DNA of 64,000 nucleotides from Sphingomonadales bacterium (GTDB lineage Bacteria > Pseudomonadota > Alphaproteobacteria > Sphingomonadales > Sphingomonadaceae): assembly GCA_017302615.1 (NCBI GenBank), contig JAFLDB010000004.1, forward strand, positions 1 to 64,000, written 5' to 3'. Both the position numbers and the translations under genes were made by a program. Under the pieces are notes generated by a model, which saw only the letters and a program-made list of their open reading frames with translations, had not been told where the DNA came from and searched no databases. How positions within the stretch are numbered: the stretch's first letter is position 1; every line of letters starts with the position of its first letter. This document shows, one piece after another, positions 53,810 through 62,708 of the stretch.

Positions 53810-54961
53810 ATGGACATCCGTTTTTCGCCCGAGGAACAGCACTTCCGCGCAGAATGCCGCGACTGGCTGCATGACAACGTGACCGGTCAGCGCCGCCCGA
53901 TGGATGCGGCTGCCGCGATCGACTTCGACAAGGCCTGGCAGCGCCGCCTGTTCGATGCCGGCTGGGCCGGGATCAACTGGCCGAAGGAGTACGGCGGGCG
54001 CGGCCTGTCGATCGTCCAGCAGGTGATCTGGCTGGAAGAATACGCCCGCGCCCATGCGCCGTGGATCGGGGCAAACTTTGTCGGCATCAACCACGGCGGG
54101 CCGACCCTGATCCTCAACGCCAGCGAGGCGCAGAAGGAATACCACCTGCCCCGGATCCTGCGCGGCGAGGCGATCTGGTGCCAGGGCTTTTCCGAACCCG
54201 GCGCGGGCAGCGACCTGGCCGGGATCCGCACCCACGCGCGGATCGAAGGCAACGAGCTGGTGGTCAACGGCACCAAGATCTGGACCAGCTTTGCCCACGT
54301 GGCCGACTGGCAGGAACTGGTAGTGCGGACCGAGGAGGGGTCGCAGCGCCACAAGGGCCTGTCCTGGGTGATCTGTCCGATGCACGCGCCGGGCATCGAA
54401 GTGCGGCCGATCCGCAAGATGTCCGGCCAGGTCGAATTTGCCCAGGTGTTCTACGACGATGTCCGCGTTCCGCTGGACAATGTCGTCGGCGGGCTGGGCA
54501 ACGGCTGGAAGGTGGCGATGTCGACGCTCAGCTTCGAACGCGGCACCGGGTTCATCGCCGATCAGGTCAAGCAGAGCCAGGAGGTGGAGGAACTGCTGGA
54601 GCGCGCCCGCTCAAGCGGAGCGATCAAGGACGAGCGCATCGCCGAACAGTTGATCCAGCTGCGCGCCGAAGTCGCGGCGCTACGGGCGATGACCTATCGC
54701 AACATCTCCGAAGTGGTCCGCACCGGCCAGCCAGGGCCGGAAGCCTCGGTGATCCGGCTGTTCGCTTCCGAGCTGGGCCAGCGGCTGGAACGCATGGCCT
54801 TGCTGCTGGCGGGCGAGGAAGTGCTGGACTTCCGCTATGGCGACGATGATCTGGTGGCCGATTACCTGCGCGGCTTTGCCGCCACGATCGCCGGGGGCAC
54901 CGCCCAGATCCAGCGCGACATCATTGCCGAGCGCCTGCTCGGCCTGCCGAAATCGAGGTAA
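53810..54961 (+). CDS. Acyl-CoA dehydrogenase, large partner
   Basis: The 383-residue FAD enzyme has WCQGFSEPGAGSDLAGIRT, VNGTKIWTSFAHVADW, a DDVRVPLDNVVGGLGNGWKV block and the C-terminal GFAATIAGGTAQIQRDIIAE. It resembles the FadE groups used for steroid side chains and other bulky substrates. I chose the ATG at 53810. A second, shorter dehydrogenase gene starts five bases after its stop, as in paired alpha-beta FadE systems of steroid-degrading actinobacteria. Substrate not known. Confidence 0.9.
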   Translation: MDIRFSPEEQHFRAECRDWLHDNVTGQRRPMDAAAAIDFDKAWQRRLFDAGWAGINWPKEYGGRGLSIVQQVIWLEEYARAHAPWIGANFVGINHGGPTLILNASEAQKEYHLPRILRGEAIWCQGFSEPGAGSDLAGIRTHARIEGNELVVNGTKIWTSFAHVADWQELVVRTEEGSQRHKGLSWVICPMHAPGIEVRPIRKMSGQVEFAQVFYDDVRVPLDNVVGGLGNGWKVAMSTLSFERGTGFIADQVKQSQEVEELLERARSSGAIKDERIAEQLIQLRAEVAALRAMTYRNISEVVRTGQPGPEASVIRLFASELGQRLERMALLLAGEEVLDFRYGDDDLVADYLRGFAATIAGGTAQIQRDIIAERLLGLPKSR

Positions 54962-54966
54962 GCGCC

Positions 54967-55872
54967 ATGGACCTGACCCCCGATACCGAACAGCTCGCCC
55001 TGCTGACCGCCACCGCCGACTGGTGCCGCGACAACATGCCGCTGGACCAGGCCCGCGCCCGTCCGGCTGGGCTGTGGGCCGAACTGGATGCCATGGGCTG
55101 GACCGCGATGACCGCGCCGGACATGGGCCTGACCCATGCCACCGAAGCGCTGGTCTTTGCCGAACTGGGGCGCCACCTCGCCCCGGTCGGGCTGATCGCC
55201 ACGGCGGTGGCCGCGCGGTGGAGCGAGCACCCCGGCAAGACCGCCCTGGCCTTGCTCGACAGCCACGTGGCGGGCGGCCGGGTGCGGGTCTATGATCCGG
55301 TCGGGGCCGATCGCGCGCTGGGCCTGGCCGGGCATCTGGTGGCTACCACCCCGCTGCCCAGCGACCTTGGCGGCGCGCCGGGGCTCGATCCGTCAGCGCC
55401 GCTGGCCCACCTCGATCCCGCCCCGCCTTTCACAGCGCTGGGCGATCCGCGCGCCGGGCTGCACCTGCAGTTGCTGACCGCCGCTTTCGCTGTCGGCTGC
55501 GCCGATGCCGCGCGGGACATGGCCGCAGACTATGCCAAGGTCCGCGAACAGTTCGACCGTCCGATCGGCTGGTTCCAGGCACTGAAGCACATCTGCGCCG
55601 ACATGGCGGTGCGCAGCGCGGTGGCCCGCTCGCAGCTCTACTATGCGGCCGCCGCACTCGACGCCGGCGATGCCGAGGCGGCCTTCCACGCCGCAGCGGC
55701 GATGCGCCTGGCCGATCAGGCCGCGATCGAGAACGGGCGCGCCAACATCCAGGTCCACGGCGGGATCGGCATGACCGACGAAGCCTATCCTCACTTGTGC
55801 CTCAAGCGGGCACACCTCCTGTCATTCGTGGCGCCTGCCCGGCGCGACATCATCCTTGGAGAAGCAGCATGA
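54967..55872 (+). CDS. Acyl-CoA dehydrogenase, short partner
   Basis: At 301 residues this protein is about 80 shorter than usual. The C-terminal helical domain is clear (YAKVREQFDRPIGWFQALKH and ANIQVHGGIGMTDEAYPHLC), but the N-terminal and middle parts are reduced, with no TEPGxGSD-type flavin block. This matches the smaller subunit of heteromeric FadE pairs, in which active-site and FAD-binding residues are shared. It overlaps the next gene as ATGA. Confidence 0.85.
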   Translation: MDLTPDTEQLALLTATADWCRDNMPLDQARARPAGLWAELDAMGWTAMTAPDMGLTHATEALVFAELGRHLAPVGLIATAVAARWSEHPGKTALALLDSHVAGGRVRVYDPVGADRALGLAGHLVATTPLPSDLGGAPGLDPSAPLAHLDPAPPFTALGDPRAGLHLQLLTAAFAVGCADAARDMAADYAKVREQFDRPIGWFQALKHICADMAVRSAVARSQLYYAAAALDAGDAEAAFHAAAAMRLADQAAIENGRANIQVHGGIGMTDEAYPHLCLKRAHLLSFVAPARRDIILGEAA

Positions 55873-56648
55873 CCGAGAAGGTCCTCTACGAAGTCAGCGA
55901 CGGGGTCGGCGTGATCACGCTCAACCGGCCGGAAGTCCACAACGCGATGGATGACGAGGCGGCCCACCTCTATAAGGAAGCGCTGGACCATGCCTTGAGT
56001 GACGATGGTGTACGTGCGGTGTTGCTGCGGGGTGCGGGCAAGTCGTTCTGCTCCGGCCGCGATACCACCATGCTGGGCCACCGGGCGAAGGACGAAAGCG
56101 ATTACCACTTCGTCCTGCGCCACCAGCAGAAACGGCTGGTGGTACTGGACAGTCCGAAGCCGTTCATCGGCGCGCTGAAAGGCGCAGTGATCGGCGGCGG
56201 CTGCGAAACCGCGCTGTCCTGCGACATCCGCATTTCCGACACTTCGCTGAAGATGGGCCTGCCCGAAATCAACTACGGCATCCTGCCCGATACCGGCGGA
56301 ACCCAGTTGATGACCCGGCTGATCGGCCCCAGCCGGACCAAATACATGGTGATGACCGGGGAGCGGATCGACGCCCGGACGGCATTGGAATGGGGCGCGG
56401 TGGACTTTGTCGTTGCGCCCGAGGAACTCGATGAAAAGGCACTCGAAATCGCGAAGAAAATCGCCGCCAAGCCGCCGCTGTGCCTGGCCATGGCCAAGAC
56501 CATGGTCGATCAAACAGACGCCGGGGCCATCCGCAACGGGATCGCCCAGGAACTGATGGCGCAATCCTACCTGTTCAAGACCGAGGACTATCACGAAGCC
56601 CGCGCCGCACTGCGCGAGAAGCGCACACCCGTCTACAAGGGGAAATGA
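55869..56648 (+). CDS. Enoyl-CoA hydratase
   Basis: The 259-residue crotonase-family protein has VITLNRPEVHNAMDDEAA, SFCSGRDTTML, KGAVIGGGCETALS and the Glu region MGLPEINYGILPDTGG. It follows the dehydrogenase pair and would hydrate their product. I chose the ATG at 55869, which overlaps the previous stop by four bases. The next gene starts one base after its stop. Confidence 0.92.
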   Translation: MTEKVLYEVSDGVGVITLNRPEVHNAMDDEAAHLYKEALDHALSDDGVRAVLLRGAGKSFCSGRDTTMLGHRAKDESDYHFVLRHQQKRLVVLDSPKPFIGALKGAVIGGGCETALSCDIRISDTSLKMGLPEINYGILPDTGGTQLMTRLIGPSRTKYMVMTGERIDARTALEWGAVDFVVAPEELDEKALEIAKKIAAKPPLCLAMAKTMVDQTDAGAIRNGIAQELMAQSYLFKTEDYHEARAALREKRTPVYKGK

Positions 56649-56649
56649 G

Positions 56650-57531
56650 ATGAGCGACCAGTACAAGGGCCTCCGCCCCGCCCCGGCGCGCGGCCTGCGA
56701 ATGCTGCCCGAAGGTTCCTTCGCAAACGACGTGGCGATCGTCACCGGTGGCGGATCGGGTATCGGCAAGGGCATCGCCGCCGAGTTTGGCCGCCTGGGCG
56801 GCGCAGTCGCCATCGCCAGCCGCGACCCGGAAAAGCGGGCACGCGGCGTGGCGGCGGTTGAGGAAGCCGGCGGCCGGGCCATCGGGGTCCAGCTCGACGT
56901 GCGCGATCCTGAAGCGGTCAAGGCCTGCTTCGACGAGGTGGAGGACGCTTTCGGTCCGGTCACCCAGCTGATCAACAATGCCGCCGGGAACCTGGCCGGG
57001 GCATCGGAAGATTTCAGCCTCAATGCCTGGCGCGCGGTAACCTCGATCGTGCTCGATGGCACCTGGATCTGCTCAACCGAATTCGCCCGGCGCCGGATTG
57101 CCGACGGGATCGGCGGCGCGATCCTCAACATCGGGGCGACCTATTCGTGGACCGGGGGGCCCGGAACCAGCCCTTCGGCAGCGGCCAAGGCGGCGGTCAC
57201 CAACCTGACGCAGAGCCTTGCGGTGGAATGGGCACCCTATGACATCCGGGTGAACTGCATCGCGCCGGGCCTGTTCCCCCATGCCGACCGCGCCGCGCAC
57301 CTCCGCTTTGCCGACGGCAACGATCTGTCGAACCGCCAGCCCGCGCTTCGCACCGGCGAGGTTCACGAACTGGGCTGGGCCGCGGCCTATCTCTGTTCGG
57401 ACTATGCCGCGTTCTGCTCGGGCCACACCTTCGTGCTCGACGGCGCGAACTGGCTGCGGCGCAGCTTGCGGATGCCCGTATTTGAGCCGGTGCGGACGTG
57501 GCTGCCGCCAAAGCGGGAAAAGAACGGCTGA
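56650..57531 (+). CDS. SDR of 2,4-dienoyl-CoA reductase type
   Basis: The 293-residue protein has the NADP motif AIVTGGGSGIGKGIAAEFG, LINNAAGN and a C-terminal SGHTFVLDGANWLRR. The active-site region reads SPSAAAKAAVTNLTQSLAVE, so the Tyr of the usual YxxxK is Ser while the Lys stays. This is known from 2,4-dienoyl-CoA reductases, which use a different tyrosine, and supports that assignment over a plain alcohol dehydrogenase. It ends the four-gene rightward unit and converges on the CaiB gene with a nine-base gap. Confidence 0.85.
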   Translation: MSDQYKGLRPAPARGLRMLPEGSFANDVAIVTGGGSGIGKGIAAEFGRLGGAVAIASRDPEKRARGVAAVEEAGGRAIGVQLDVRDPEAVKACFDEVEDAFGPVTQLINNAAGNLAGASEDFSLNAWRAVTSIVLDGTWICSTEFARRRIADGIGGAILNIGATYSWTGGPGTSPSAAAKAAVTNLTQSLAVEWAPYDIRVNCIAPGLFPHADRAAHLRFADGNDLSNRQPALRTGEVHELGWAAAYLCSDYAAFCSGHTFVLDGANWLRRSLRMPVFEPVRTWLPPKREKNG

Positions 57532-57540
57532 GGGCCGCCG

Positions 57541-59745
57541 TCAGCCGATCACCCGCTTTTCGCGATAGTCGGCAATCTCGGCCTCGCTGAAGCCCAGTTC
57601 GCGCATGATCTCGTCGGTGTGCTGGCCAATGGCCGGCGCAGCGTGCTTGAACACAACCGGGATATCGCCAAAGTTCCAGAACGCGCCCGGCTGTTCGACC
57701 GTGCCGTAGAGCGGCTGTTCCAGCACAGAGATCAGGCCGAGTTCGCGGTTGACCTTGCTGGCAAAGAACTGATCCTCTGCCGCCTCGAACGTCACATGGT
57801 CGCACGGCACCCCGGCTGATTCCAGCGCGGCGATGAGATCGTCGGCGCCACGCGCGGCGGCAGCAGCGGCAAAGCCAGCCTCGTCGTCACCCAGCACGGC
57901 GCGCACACCGGCGCGGCGGGCTTCAGTGTGGGCGGCAATCGCGATCCACTGGCCGTTCTGGCATTCGAAAATGCGGTGGTAAGGCGAAAAGCCGGTCTGC
58001 TCCCTATCGAGATGATAGGTCTCGGCCAGCGTACCATCGGGCAGGATCAGGGTTTCGCCCTGGGTCATCGCCGAAATGCCGAGCAGCGAGGTTTGCGTGG
58101 TATAGCCGCGCTGTCCCGACCGCTTGGCATAGAGCGAGGCCATCAGTTCAACCAATGCGCTTTGCGCGGAACTGACATCCATCGTCCCGGGGCGGTTGAA
58201 CATCGGCTTGTTGCCTTCCCCGGCGTTCTCGAACTCCCACCCGGCAATGGCGTTGAAGATGGAATCATAGCCCGGCCAGTTGCCGCGTTCCCCCTTCTGG
58301 CCATAGGCGCTGACATAGTTGAATGCGACGTCGGGGTTGTGCTGGCGGATGCCTTCGTCCGACAGCCCCAGCTTGGCCGCGCCCTTGAAGCGCATGTTGT
58401 GGTGGACGGCCTCCGCCCACTTGAGCAGGCGGGCGAGGATTGGCTGGGCCTCGGGCTTGGTCAGGTCCAGCGCGATCGACCGCTTCGATCGCGAGGCCGC
58501 CTGATAGTAGCGGTGCATGAAGCGGATCCGGTCGCCGGTCAGCGCCTCGACCTTGATCACATCGGCGCCCATGTCGCCCATCATCGAGGGACCCATCGGG
58601 CCGGCCAGAAACATCCCGAAATCGACGACGCGCACGCCGCTGAGCACTTCGGCAGGCTGACCGTTATTGCCCACGGCGGCAGGGGGCGGGGTCCAGTCGG
58701 CATCTCCACCCTCGCCCAGGCGCGGCGCAGGCCGCGGGGCGGGCAGATCGGCATTGGTGTGAAACGGCACGTTCGGCTGAATGGTCGGGCCCAGAACCGG
58801 ATCGTCGATTTCGGTCACATAGCCGTTTGCGCGAACTTCCGGGTGACTGAGCATTCCGCCCAGCGGATAGGCTGGCTCCACCGCGATGTCGGCGGCGCGC
58901 AGATCGGCCAGCCAGCGTTCCAGCGGGCGGCGCTTGAAAGCCTCGATCTTGCCTTCCTCGGAATCGATTTCGACCCCTTCGGCAAGGACCTCCCACATGG
59001 TCGGCATCGAGGCGTAGTCGAACTGTCGGGCGGGATCCATGATCTGCAGCCAGTCGCCGCCTTCGCACTGGTAAAGCTGCTGCCCGACGGGACGCGCCGC
59101 CAGGGGATGCGGGGGATTGTTGGGCATCGGCCCTTTCGAATTGCGCGCCCAGATCAGTGCCAGCATGACCATGTGACCCTGGAACAGCGAAGTATGGGCC
59201 GGTCCGCCCTTGCCCGATTGCAGGCGGGCGACCAGTCGCGCCAGAATGCCTGCCGCGGCCAGATGCGCGGCAGACCACGACCCGGCATTGAAGCGCCAGA
59301 CGATCGGCCCGGGGCGATAGCCGTCGTTTTCGTAAAGCGCGCCAAACCGCGCGGCGACCAGCAGTTCATCGTCCGATCGTTCGACATCGGGATGACCCGC
59401 CGGGCTGCCGGTGATGCCGCTGACGACCAGCCGGGGGTACTTCACCGCCAGCGCTGCATCGTCGAGGCCCAAGGCTTTTGCCCGCGACGGGGTGAACTGG
59501 TGAAGCAGGACATCCGCCCCCGCCAGCCGCGCGTGCAGCGCCGCCAGACCTTCCTCGCTCGCCAGATCCAGTTCGAGGCTGCGCTTGTTGCGGTTCCAAT
59601 TGGCGAAGCGCGCCTGACCACGAGCCGGGTCTCCGCCCGGACGCTCGATCTTCAGCACGTCCGCGCCAAGGCTGGCCAGCATCAGCCCGGCCACCTGAAC
59701 CGCCTGCCCTTCCCCGATCTCGACGATGCGCAGTTCGCTCAGCAT
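57541..59745 (-). CDS. Tandem CaiB/BaiF CoA-transferase
   Basis: The 734-residue protein contains two family III CoA-transferase domains in one chain. The first (about 1-350) begins LRIVEIGEGQAVQVAGLMLA; the second (about 370-734) begins GVRVVDFGMFLAGPMGPSMM. In the second, the catalytic Asp is present in NRPGTMDVSSAQSALVE. In the first, the matching place in FNAGSWSAAHLAAAGILARL is Ser, so that half has probably lost catalysis and may only bind CoA or hold the dimer. The gene is last in the unit with the thiolase-like and DUF35 genes. It probably activates a pathway acid or alcohol by CoA transfer. Confidence 0.9.
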   Translation of the reverse strand: MLSELRIVEIGEGQAVQVAGLMLASLGADVLKIERPGGDPARGQARFANWNRNKRSLELDLASEEGLAALHARLAGADVLLHQFTPSRAKALGLDDAALAVKYPRLVVSGITGSPAGHPDVERSDDELLVAARFGALYENDGYRPGPIVWRFNAGSWSAAHLAAAGILARLVARLQSGKGGPAHTSLFQGHMVMLALIWARNSKGPMPNNPPHPLAARPVGQQLYQCEGGDWLQIMDPARQFDYASMPTMWEVLAEGVEIDSEEGKIEAFKRRPLERWLADLRAADIAVEPAYPLGGMLSHPEVRANGYVTEIDDPVLGPTIQPNVPFHTNADLPAPRPAPRLGEGGDADWTPPPAAVGNNGQPAEVLSGVRVVDFGMFLAGPMGPSMMGDMGADVIKVEALTGDRIRFMHRYYQAASRSKRSIALDLTKPEAQPILARLLKWAEAVHHNMRFKGAAKLGLSDEGIRQHNPDVAFNYVSAYGQKGERGNWPGYDSIFNAIAGWEFENAGEGNKPMFNRPGTMDVSSAQSALVELMASLYAKRSGQRGYTTQTSLLGISAMTQGETLILPDGTLAETYHLDREQTGFSPYHRIFECQNGQWIAIAAHTEARRAGVRAVLGDDEAGFAAAAAARGADDLIAALESAGVPCDHVTFEAAEDQFFASKVNRELGLISVLEQPLYGTVEQPGAFWNFGDIPVVFKHAAPAIGQHTDEIMRELGFSEAEIADYREKRVIG

Positions 59746-59755
59746 GGCGCGTCCC

Positions 59756-60196
59756 TTAGAGCTTGCGGAAATTGGGCAGCACCCAGCCGTCCTGGATCTC
59801 GGTCCATTCGACCGTAACCTTCATCCCGATATGGACATCCTCGGCATTGCAGCCGGTGACGTTGGCGTTGAGCCGGGCGCCCGGCGCGCCGTCGATATCG
59901 ACCACGACCGGCACATAGATATAGGGCTCGCCGTCCTTCGGGTTGCGGTTGCAGACCACATAGCTGAACACCGTGGCCGTGCCGGGCAGGGTCGGCCAGT
60001 TCTTTTCCGTGCTGGAGCATTCCGGGCAGTAGGCGGTCGGCGGCATACGGAAGTGGCCGCAGGCCGCGCACTGGCAGGCGGTCAGCCGGTGTTCCTTGGC
60101 CGCCAGCCAGAACGGTTCGGTATCCGGATTGGTCGAAATGCGGATCTGGTCGCCGGGCAGCAGCTTGGCCGGGCCGTACTTGATGGGCTCGCTCAT
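59756..60196 (-). CDS. DUF35 OB-fold protein with zinc ribbon
   Basis: The 146-residue protein has a rubredoxin-like zinc ribbon, CQCAACGHFRMPPTAYCPEC, at about 42-62. An OB-fold follows, with TATVFSYVVCNRNP and PVVVDIDGAPGARLNANVTG. DUF35 proteins bind thiolase-like partners; the known cases are steroid side-chain aldolases (ChsH2 with Ltp2) and benzylsuccinate-pathway thiolases. It starts one base after the thiolase-like stop, so the two are likely made as a complex. Confidence 0.9.
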   Translation of the reverse strand: MSEPIKYGPAKLLPGDQIRISTNPDTEPFWLAAKEHRLTACQCAACGHFRMPPTAYCPECSSTEKNWPTLPGTATVFSYVVCNRNPKDGEPYIYVPVVVDIDGAPGARLNANVTGCNAEDVHIGMKVTVEWTEIQDGWVLPNFRKL

Positions 60197-60197
60197 G

Positions 60198-61421
60198 TCA
60201 GGCGCTCCTCAGGATCAGGCTGGAAACGGGCAGCGATGCGGGTCCGCCGGAGACCAACGCAAATTCGGCATCCTTGACCTGGTTGATCGCGGTGCCGCGC
60301 ACCTGCTCCACCCCTTCGACGATGTGGGTCATGCCGATGATGTAGGCCTCGTTCAGGTTGCCGCCGTGGGTGTTAACCGGCACCCCGCCGTTGACCCCGC
60401 CCTGCGTGGCCGCATCGTAGCGGATCTTGCCGGACAGGACGTAGTCGCCCCCCTCGCCCTTTTCGCAGAAGCCGTAATCTTCCAGCTGCATCAGCACCAT
60501 CGGGCTGAAGTGGTCATAGATCAGCGCCACGTCCATGTCCTTGGCCGATAGGCCCGACTGGGCCCAGATCCGGTCGGCGGTGAACTTGTGACCGCTGCTG
60601 GCGAAGTGCGGATCGGGCATGCCCATCCAGGCAAAGGCCCGGCCCCATTCGCGCTGGCCGCCGTGGGCGCAGGCGTGGACCACGGCCGGCTTGTGACGGC
60701 AGTCCTTGGCACGGTCCATGGTGGTAGTGATCACCGCCACCGCGCCGTCGGTTTCCAGGCAGAAATCGAGCCGCCGCAGCGGATCGGCCAGCATGACCGA
60801 ATGATCGTATTCCTCCTTGGTCAGCGGCGCCTTGCGCACAGCCTTGGGGCGGTTGTGGGTATTGGCGCGGGTGGCCATGACGATCTCGCCAAAGGCATCC
60901 TGGGTGGTGCCGTAAAGGTGCATGTGCCGCCGGGTCAGCATCGACATCAGGTGGCCGGGGCCAACCAGGCCAGAGGGCTGGAGGAAGCTGTTCTCCGCGC
61001 TGGGTGCTGCGGCGCCGAACACCACGCCCAGCCGGTGCTGCGGCAATTGCTGCAGGGCCATCAGGGTGACCACATACTTGCAGTCCTCGTTCATCAGGCC
61101 CGCAGTAGCCAAGCCGATCGCACCGGGGCAGCCGCCGCCGCCGCTGGTCAGCGTGGCGGAAAAGGAAATGTTGGGCATGCCCAGCGTTTCCATCAGGCTG
61201 GCGGTATCGAACTTGTCGAGATAGCCGGCGCCCGCAGTCGAATAATAGGCAAAGCCGTCGATGTCCTTGATCGAAATCCCGGCATCCTCGCAGGCCTTCA
61301 GAATCGCTTCTCCGGCCATGTCGTTGATCGTGCGCGGCCAGCTCTTGCCCCGCACGTAATAGTCTGTCGCACCGATCCCGACGATCGCCGTCTTGTCCTG
61401 ATTGGCCCAGCCCACCGGCAT
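60198..61421 (-). CDS. Thiolase-like protein, lipid-transfer/aldolase type
   Basis: The 407-residue protein has the thiolase fold (KTAIVGIGATDYYVRGKSWP at the start, and NTHGGNLNEAYIIGM with a His near the end). At the place of the nucleophilic Cys it reads TSGGGGCPGAIG: a glycine appears to align with the catalytic Cys, and the Cys is one step off. This agrees with SCP2/Ltp2-like proteins, which lack thiolysis and can act as retro-aldolases with a DUF35 partner. I chose the ATG at 61421, preceded by GAGGAGG; a GTG six bases on is possible. The operator palindrome lies about 18 bases upstream. Confidence 0.85.
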   Translation of the reverse strand: MPVGWANQDKTAIVGIGATDYYVRGKSWPRTINDMAGEAILKACEDAGISIKDIDGFAYYSTAGAGYLDKFDTASLMETLGMPNISFSATLTSGGGGCPGAIGLATAGLMNEDCKYVVTLMALQQLPQHRLGVVFGAAAPSAENSFLQPSGLVGPGHLMSMLTRRHMHLYGTTQDAFGEIVMATRANTHNRPKAVRKAPLTKEEYDHSVMLADPLRRLDFCLETDGAVAVITTTMDRAKDCRHKPAVVHACAHGGQREWGRAFAWMGMPDPHFASSGHKFTADRIWAQSGLSAKDMDVALIYDHFSPMVLMQLEDYGFCEKGEGGDYVLSGKIRYDAATQGGVNGGVPVNTHGGNLNEAYIIGMTHIVEGVEQVRGTAINQVKDAEFALVSGGPASLPVSSLILRSA

Positions 61422-61438
61422 GCCCTCCTCGATTCCCA

Positions 61439-61454
61439 AGTTATATAACTAGGT
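61439..61454 (+). promoter_or_regulatory. AGTTATATAACT-AGGT operator, thiolase-like unit
   Basis: The same 16-base sequence as at 51987 and 63476. It sits in the 66-bp gap between the flavin-reductase fusion and the thiolase-like gene, 18 bases before the latter's ATG, a place suited to repression. Confidence 0.8.
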
Positions 61455-61487
61455 GCGATATGACAGGGCGGAGGCCTTGTCCAGCAC

Positions 61488-62708
61488 CTAGGCGAAATGC
61501 AGCCGCCGGTATTTGCCCCGGAAGTAGAGCAGCGGATCGCGGCGCGGTTCGAACCGGGCGCGCTCTACCTCGCCCACCAGGATGAAGTGATCGCCGCCTT
61601 CGTGCACCGCGTGGCGGCGGCATTCGAAGGATACCAGCGACCCGTCGAGCAGCGGCACACCGCCCGCCCCGGGATGCCACGGTGTTGTGGCAAAGCGGTC
61701 CTCGCCCTTGCCGGCAAAGCGGTTGGACGTCTGTTGCTGGCTGGTTTGCAGCACGTTCACGCCGAACCGCTCGCACCCGCGCAGCACCGGCGCGGTCCCG
61801 GCATTGTTGGCAATGCAGACCAGCAGCAGCGGCGGCCCGAGCGAGACCGAAGTAAAGCTGTTGGCCGTCAGCCCCACCGGAGTGCCATCCGCGGCCAGGG
61901 CAGTCACGATGGTAATCCCGGTGGCAAAGCAGCCCATCGCATCGCGCAGGGTGCGCGGGTCGGACCCGCCCCGGAACTCGCTCGCCGCGCGCGGCTGCTT
62001 GCGATCGAGGAAATCGAGCAGGATCGACAGGAACGCCTCGGTCCGGTCGGTCATGACCAGCAGGTCGGCATCGGCCACTTCGACCACTTCGGCATTGGGC
62101 AACGCCGCATCGAAGGCCGCGCTGCCGCCCGACCGCTGGATCCAGCCGATCCCGCCGCGCACCACCTGGGTCGGCAAGGCAAGGCCCGGAGCGGCAGCGA
62201 TCAGGCGCTGGCCGACCTCGCCCATGTCAAGCTGCCCGATCGAGCGGGGATCCCAATCCGCATCGCCGCGATCCGCCGCCTGGCGCAGCCGGTCACCGAT
62301 CTGGCGCGCGGTTTCGGCATCGGCTTCAACCGGCATGTCGGCCAGGACCAGCCCGGCGGCCAGATTGGCGGCGTCGGTGGAGAGGGCGAGCGCGGCGATC
62401 CAGCCCCCCAGTGTGGTCGCCACCACCACCGGGCGGGTTCCGAGCTGGGCCAGCACCGCGCGCAGGTCCTCGACCTGGGCATCGAGGTCATAGCGCCCGT
62501 CCGCCGGCCATTCGCTGCCGCCGTGCCCGCGCAGGTCGAGGCTGATCACCCGCCGTCCGGCCTGCACCAGCCCTTCGGCCACCGTATGCCAGACGGCGCG
62601 GGTCTGCCCGGCGCCGTGGACCAGCAGGATCGCCGGATCGTGTTCGTCACCGGCGACCTCGGCCTCCAGCATAACGCCGCCGAAGCCCTTGAAGCTGGTC
62701 GTGGTCAT
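61488..62708 (-). CDS. Fusion of an alpha/beta hydrolase fold and a flavin reductase
   Basis: The 406-residue protein has an alpha/beta hydrolase fold (about 1-240: ILLVHGAGQTRAVW, SLDLRGHGGSEW). It is joined to a flavin-reductase-like FMN domain (about 250-406: FATGITIVTALAADGTPVGL, TANSFTSVSLGPPLLLVCIA, FGVNVLQTSQQQTSNRFAG). The nucleophile elbow reads VVVATTLGGWIAAL: Thr99 replaces the usual Ser, so hydrolysis by the first part is doubtful. The C-terminal part could supply reduced flavin to a monooxygenase, but none is in the window. I chose the ATG at 62708, which overlaps the GntR stop as ATGA. Confidence 0.85.
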   Translation of the reverse strand: MTTTSFKGFGGVMLEAEVAGDEHDPAILLVHGAGQTRAVWHTVAEGLVQAGRRVISLDLRGHGGSEWPADGRYDLDAQVEDLRAVLAQLGTRPVVVATTLGGWIAALALSTDAANLAAGLVLADMPVEADAETARQIGDRLRQAADRGDADWDPRSIGQLDMGEVGQRLIAAAPGLALPTQVVRGGIGWIQRSGGSAAFDAALPNAEVVEVADADLLVMTDRTEAFLSILLDFLDRKQPRAASEFRGGSDPRTLRDAMGCFATGITIVTALAADGTPVGLTANSFTSVSLGPPLLLVCIANNAGTAPVLRGCERFGVNVLQTSQQQTSNRFAGKGEDRFATTPWHPGAGGVPLLDGSLVSFECRRHAVHEGGDHFILVGEVERARFEPRRDPLLYFRGKYRRLHFA

